This document shows positions 14,139 to 16,320 of a stretch of 16,320 nt of DNA, one piece after another (within the stretch, counting starts at the first letter, position 1; the number at the start of each line of letters is the position of its first letter). Origin of the DNA: an uncultured Eubacteriales bacterium (GTDB taxonomy: Bacteria > Bacillota > Clostridia > Oscillospirales > Acutalibacteraceae); NCBI GenBank assembly GCA_900316925.1, contig ONEU01000013.1, positions 1 through 16,320 of the forward strand, written 5' to 3'. The translations under genes and the position numbers were made by a program. The notes under the pieces were generated by a model. That model was not told where the DNA came from. It did no database searches and saw nothing but the letters and a program-made list of their open reading frames with translations.

Positions 14139-14987
14139 ATGATCTGTCAACACTGCAAACAGGAGATTCCTGAAAACCAGACGGTATGTACCTCCTGCGG
14201 CACATCCGCCCTGGAGACAGCACCGCAGGACACCACAAATGACAGCGAAACCGAGCAGAGTCGCAGTACATACAGCGCTCCGCCGGAAAAAGAAGAAAAT
14301 GCACAAGACCCTCCCGCCCTGAAACTCATCACACCACTCCGGAAGTCCGAAAACACCGGGCAGGATGGCAAAACGGATGAAGCTGCCCGTCGCGACCGTC
14401 CGCCGGTACCGCTGCCGGGCTATCACACCCCGGAACGCAATGTGTACATTCCGGTAGGGCGGGAGTATGTAAGGACAAACACAGACCCGTCAGCCAGCCG
14501 TCCGATACGTCCTTTGCCGGCGTCCTCCGGGATCATCTATGAGGTGGCAGAGGAGCTTTACCGGAGGGAGAAAACCGCATCGGAACTGGAAGCCATGTGC
14601 CGGCCGCCCTTCAGGAAGGTATTTACCGAACAGCAGCTGGCACGGCTGAACCGACAGGCAGCAGACAGGACCAAAATGCTGCTTTCTCAGGCAGCGGAAA
14701 GCCAGCAGCCTCCGCTGCCCCCGGCACCCGCCAGAACGGAGAAACCGCCGACGACTGCTTCGACATTTGTCCTGCAGCTTTTGCTGATGCTGCCGGTCAT
14801 CAATCTGGTTGCAGCTCTGGTGTATGCATTCCGACCAAATGCAACTCCTCACAAGAAAGCCTACTGCCGTGCCTTTTTGATCTGGATGACCCTGCTGCTT
14901 TCGGCGGCACTGGTCTTTCTGGCATTTTATTGTTTTGTGGATCCATCAAACCGGACAAGGCTCCTGGAATTTCTGCAGCTCGGATAG
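14139..14987 (+). CDS. Zinc-ribbon membrane protein with two C-terminal TM helices
   Basis: The 282-residue protein starts at ATG 14139, after GGAGG. Residues 1-25 form a zinc ribbon: C3, C6 in MICQHC and C17, C20 in CTSCG. Residues ~25-130 are a low-complexity, Pro/Glu/Thr-rich linker. Residues ~131-185 are a predicted helical segment (IIYEVAEELYRREKTASELEAM). A second Pro-rich stretch is followed by two hydrophobic helices near 209-231 and 244-266 and a short tail. This zinc-ribbon-plus-TM plan is common in Firmicutes proteins of unknown role. I do not recognise a named family, and no enzyme motif is visible. It probably lies in the membrane with the ribbon in the cytoplasm. Its SD lies in a hairpin. 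Confidence 0.8.
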   Translation: MICQHCKQEIPENQTVCTSCGTSALETAPQDTTNDSETEQSRSTYSAPPEKEENAQDPPALKLITPLRKSENTGQDGKTDEAARRDRPPVPLPGYHTPERNVYIPVGREYVRTNTDPSASRPIRPLPASSGIIYEVAEELYRREKTASELEAMCRPPFRKVFTEQQLARLNRQAADRTKMLLSQAAESQQPPLPPAPARTEKPPTTASTFVLQLLLMLPVINLVAALVYAFRPNATPHKKAYCRAFLIWMTLLLSAALVFLAFYCFVDPSNRTRLLEFLQLG

Positions 14988-15018
14988 GGCGATCGTGTCG
15001 TCGAAAAACAAATATGTA

Positions 15019-15064
15019 AAGCCGGGACTGTTGCTGATCGTAAAGCAGCAGTCCCGGCTTTTTT
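15019..15064. terminator. Terminator between zinc-ribbon gene and glycerophosphotransferase
   Basis: Arms 15019-15035 and 15044-15060 pair over 17 bases (AAGCCGGGACTG...) with a single T-G pair and loop GATCGTAA. Six T residues (15059-15064) make it a strong + strand terminator. On the minus strand the stem is followed only by a broken T-rich stretch, so it probably works less well for the converging gene. Confidence 0.88.
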
Positions 15065-15072
15065 GAATAGTG

Positions 15073-16320
15073 TTATAGAATCTCCCGGAAGAACGTAAGG
15101 AGGATCTGTTTATAAAGACGTTTGCAGTTATTGGAATCATGGAAGCGGAAAAAGGACTCACACATTTTTGCACCGGACTCGGACTGAGGGAACCCCTGTT
15201 GCATGTGGCTGCTCAGGTACTCGATGAGGTGCTCATGGTCGAAGAACAACTCGCCGAAGCTGTTTTTGGCAAGACCCTCATCCTTATACTCCTGCTGAAT
15301 GGGCAAGCCATGCGGATAATAGTAGATCACCGGTTTATTCAAGTAAGCAAAGCGGTACTGCAGATCGGAATGATCGGTAACGAGCAGAACCGCCTTATTG
15401 ACAAGCTGCAGTTCCTCCTGTGCAGAAAACCCGCAGACCCTGATGTACTTATCCGAATAAAACAGCCTGCTGAATTTCTTAATGGAGGGAGGCAGCAGCA
15501 GTACCAGTTCATAGCCATAATCCTTTAATCGGCGGCGCAGCTCGGAATCTGTCAGGATAGCGTTATAGAGCTTGAAGAAACGGCTTTCCGAGAAACGGTA
15601 GTGCTCGGAATTTTCATAGATGCAGAACTGCCGGCGTTCCGACGGAGCAACGAGGATGAGTTTTTCTTTCTGGTTATGCAGCATATCCAGCAAAGGATAC
15701 CCGCTGATGCTCACCATTGCTTCATCATAGTCATAGACACTCTTGAGGATATGCTGCTTTTCCCGTTCGGAAGCGCAGAAAAACATCTGGATATTATCTC
15801 TGAGGCGGTTATCGAACTGAGCGGAAGCGTAGGTCATAAAGAAGTTCTTCACGGAGATAATCTTCGCATGGAACAGATCCTTCAGAAAGAGCAGATCCTT
15901 CTGATGGAAGCCGAGAGCCTCATAGACATCACAGTCCGTAGCCACGATCACATCCGCACACAGAGCGATCAGCCTGGCTTTTTTAGAGCCGGTCTCAAGA
16001 ATGTTTTCATAATCGGAGCCGACAAAATACTCATACTCCACCGAACCCCGCCTTGCACTGAAAAAGACCTCAAGCTTTTCATTTTTATTGTGTCGTGAGA
16101 AATAGCGGAACAGCACATTACCGTTTTCATGTATCCCGGTTTCATCATAAAAGAGGATATACCGATGATCGAGCTTATCCTGGAGGGTATTCTGGACGTT
16201 TTTCCGGAACTGGCGGTAATGCAGATATTCCGTCATAGAGACAAACTGTGAAGCCTCCGAGAGGAATTTGCTTTCACAGCGCCGCAGGAGACTGTCTGTA
16301 GCTCTTCGGATCACCATCGA
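15073..16320 (-). CDS. CDP-glycerol glycerophosphotransferase family protein (TagB/TagF-like), 5' end at window edge
   Basis: The frame is open to the window edge. An ATG at 16315-16317 gives 414 residues, but whether it is the true start cannot be seen. Motifs of the TagB/TagF family (numbered from that ATG) are LFHAK (H150, corresponding to the WHA histidine), SGYPLLDML (about 205-213, the GYPR.D site with Leu for Arg), LILVAPSERR, and TDHSDLQYRFAYLNKPVIYY (about 314-333, the TDYSS..FD...L.KP site). Family members transfer glycerol phosphate from CDP-glycerol to teichoic-acid-like wall polymers at the inner face of the membrane. Some act on capsule or glycoprotein glycans. No signal peptide or TM helix is visible. 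Partner tag or tar genes would lie beyond the window. The changes from consensus leave the exact substrate uncertain. Confidence 0.85.
   Translation of the reverse strand, partial: SMVIRRATDSLLRRCESKFLSEASQFVSMTEYLHYRQFRKNVQNTLQDKLDHRYILFYDETGIHENGNVLFRYFSRHNKNEKLEVFFSARRGSVEYEYFVGSDYENILETGSKKARLIALCADVIVATDCDVYEALGFHQKDLLFLKDLFHAKIISVKNFFMTYASAQFDNRLRDNIQMFFCASEREKQHILKSVYDYDEAMVSISGYPLLDMLHNQKEKLILVAPSERRQFCIYENSEHYRFSESRFFKLYNAILTDSELRRRLKDYGYELVLLLPPSIKKFSRLFYSDKYIRVCGFSAQEELQLVNKAVLLVTDHSDLQYRFAYLNKPVIYYYPHGLPIQQEYKDEGLAKNSFGELFFDHEHLIEYLSSHMQQGFPQSESGAKMCESFFRFHDSNNCKRLYKQILLTFFREIL

Noticed and set aside
1..16320. CRISPR array, transposase, integrase, phage or toxin-antitoxin genes
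   Set aside because: No spaced identical repeats, transposase motifs or small paired toxin/antitoxin genes were seen on either strand.

Overview
The window looks like chromosomal DNA from a spore-forming member of the Clostridia, most like a gut Ruminococcus or other Oscillospiraceae. The reasons are a full-length sporulation sigma-K, a giant secreted protein built from bacterial Ig-like and other cell-surface repeat modules, a SipW-dependent (TasA/camelysin-type) surface protein, an MFP/MacB-type export pair, a DUF6873 protein and a teichoic-acid-type glycerophosphotransferase. This placement rests on family recognition and gene style. No marker was compared with a database.

Layout. Bases 1-4599 (+) hold the 3' part of a surface protein of at least 1532 residues that ends in four tandem domains of about 92-94 residues. 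It converges on sigK (4654-5349, -), and the two share one bidirectional hairpin terminator. Behind sigK on the same strand lie hisF and hisH (5459-6846, -), which form the two-subunit imidazole glycerol phosphate synthase. They have their own promoter (6880-6908) and terminator (5397-5440). The 500-base gap that follows carries two copies of a 95-97 bp hairpin repeat, 187 bp apart. A three-gene + strand run comes next: a membrane-fusion (MacA/HlyD-like) protein, a MacB/FtsX-like permease overlapping it by 8 bp, and a DUF6873 protein. No ATPase gene accompanies the transporter parts.

Bases 10273-10898 are RNA-rich. They contain a strong promoter driving a short orphan transcript of about 75 nt that ends in a terminator, then a promoter, tRNA-Leu(CAA), its terminator, and a second perfect 19-bp hairpin with a T-run. 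From about 10105 the base composition becomes AT-richer. The AT-rich stretch includes a promoter followed by a decayed surface-protein locus: a two-domain SipW-dependent protein broken by a one-base frameshift, and a secreted, membrane-anchored protein broken into three frames. The final part returns to ordinary composition with a DUF1015 gene, a zinc-ribbon/two-TM protein whose Shine-Dalgarno lies inside a hairpin, a shared terminator, and the 3' part of a CDP-glycerol glycerophosphotransferase on the minus strand, cut by the window edge.

The genes fall into three groups: cell-surface and envelope functions (giant adhesin-like protein, broken SipW locus, transporter pair, TagF-like enzyme), conserved core genes (sigK, hisFH, tRNA-Leu) and poorly characterised genes (DUF6873, DUF1015, zinc-ribbon membrane protein). 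The best candidates for something undescribed are the orphan RNA at 10388-10463, the duplicated hairpin repeat at 6924-7205, and the SD-sequestering hairpins before sigK and the zinc-ribbon gene.
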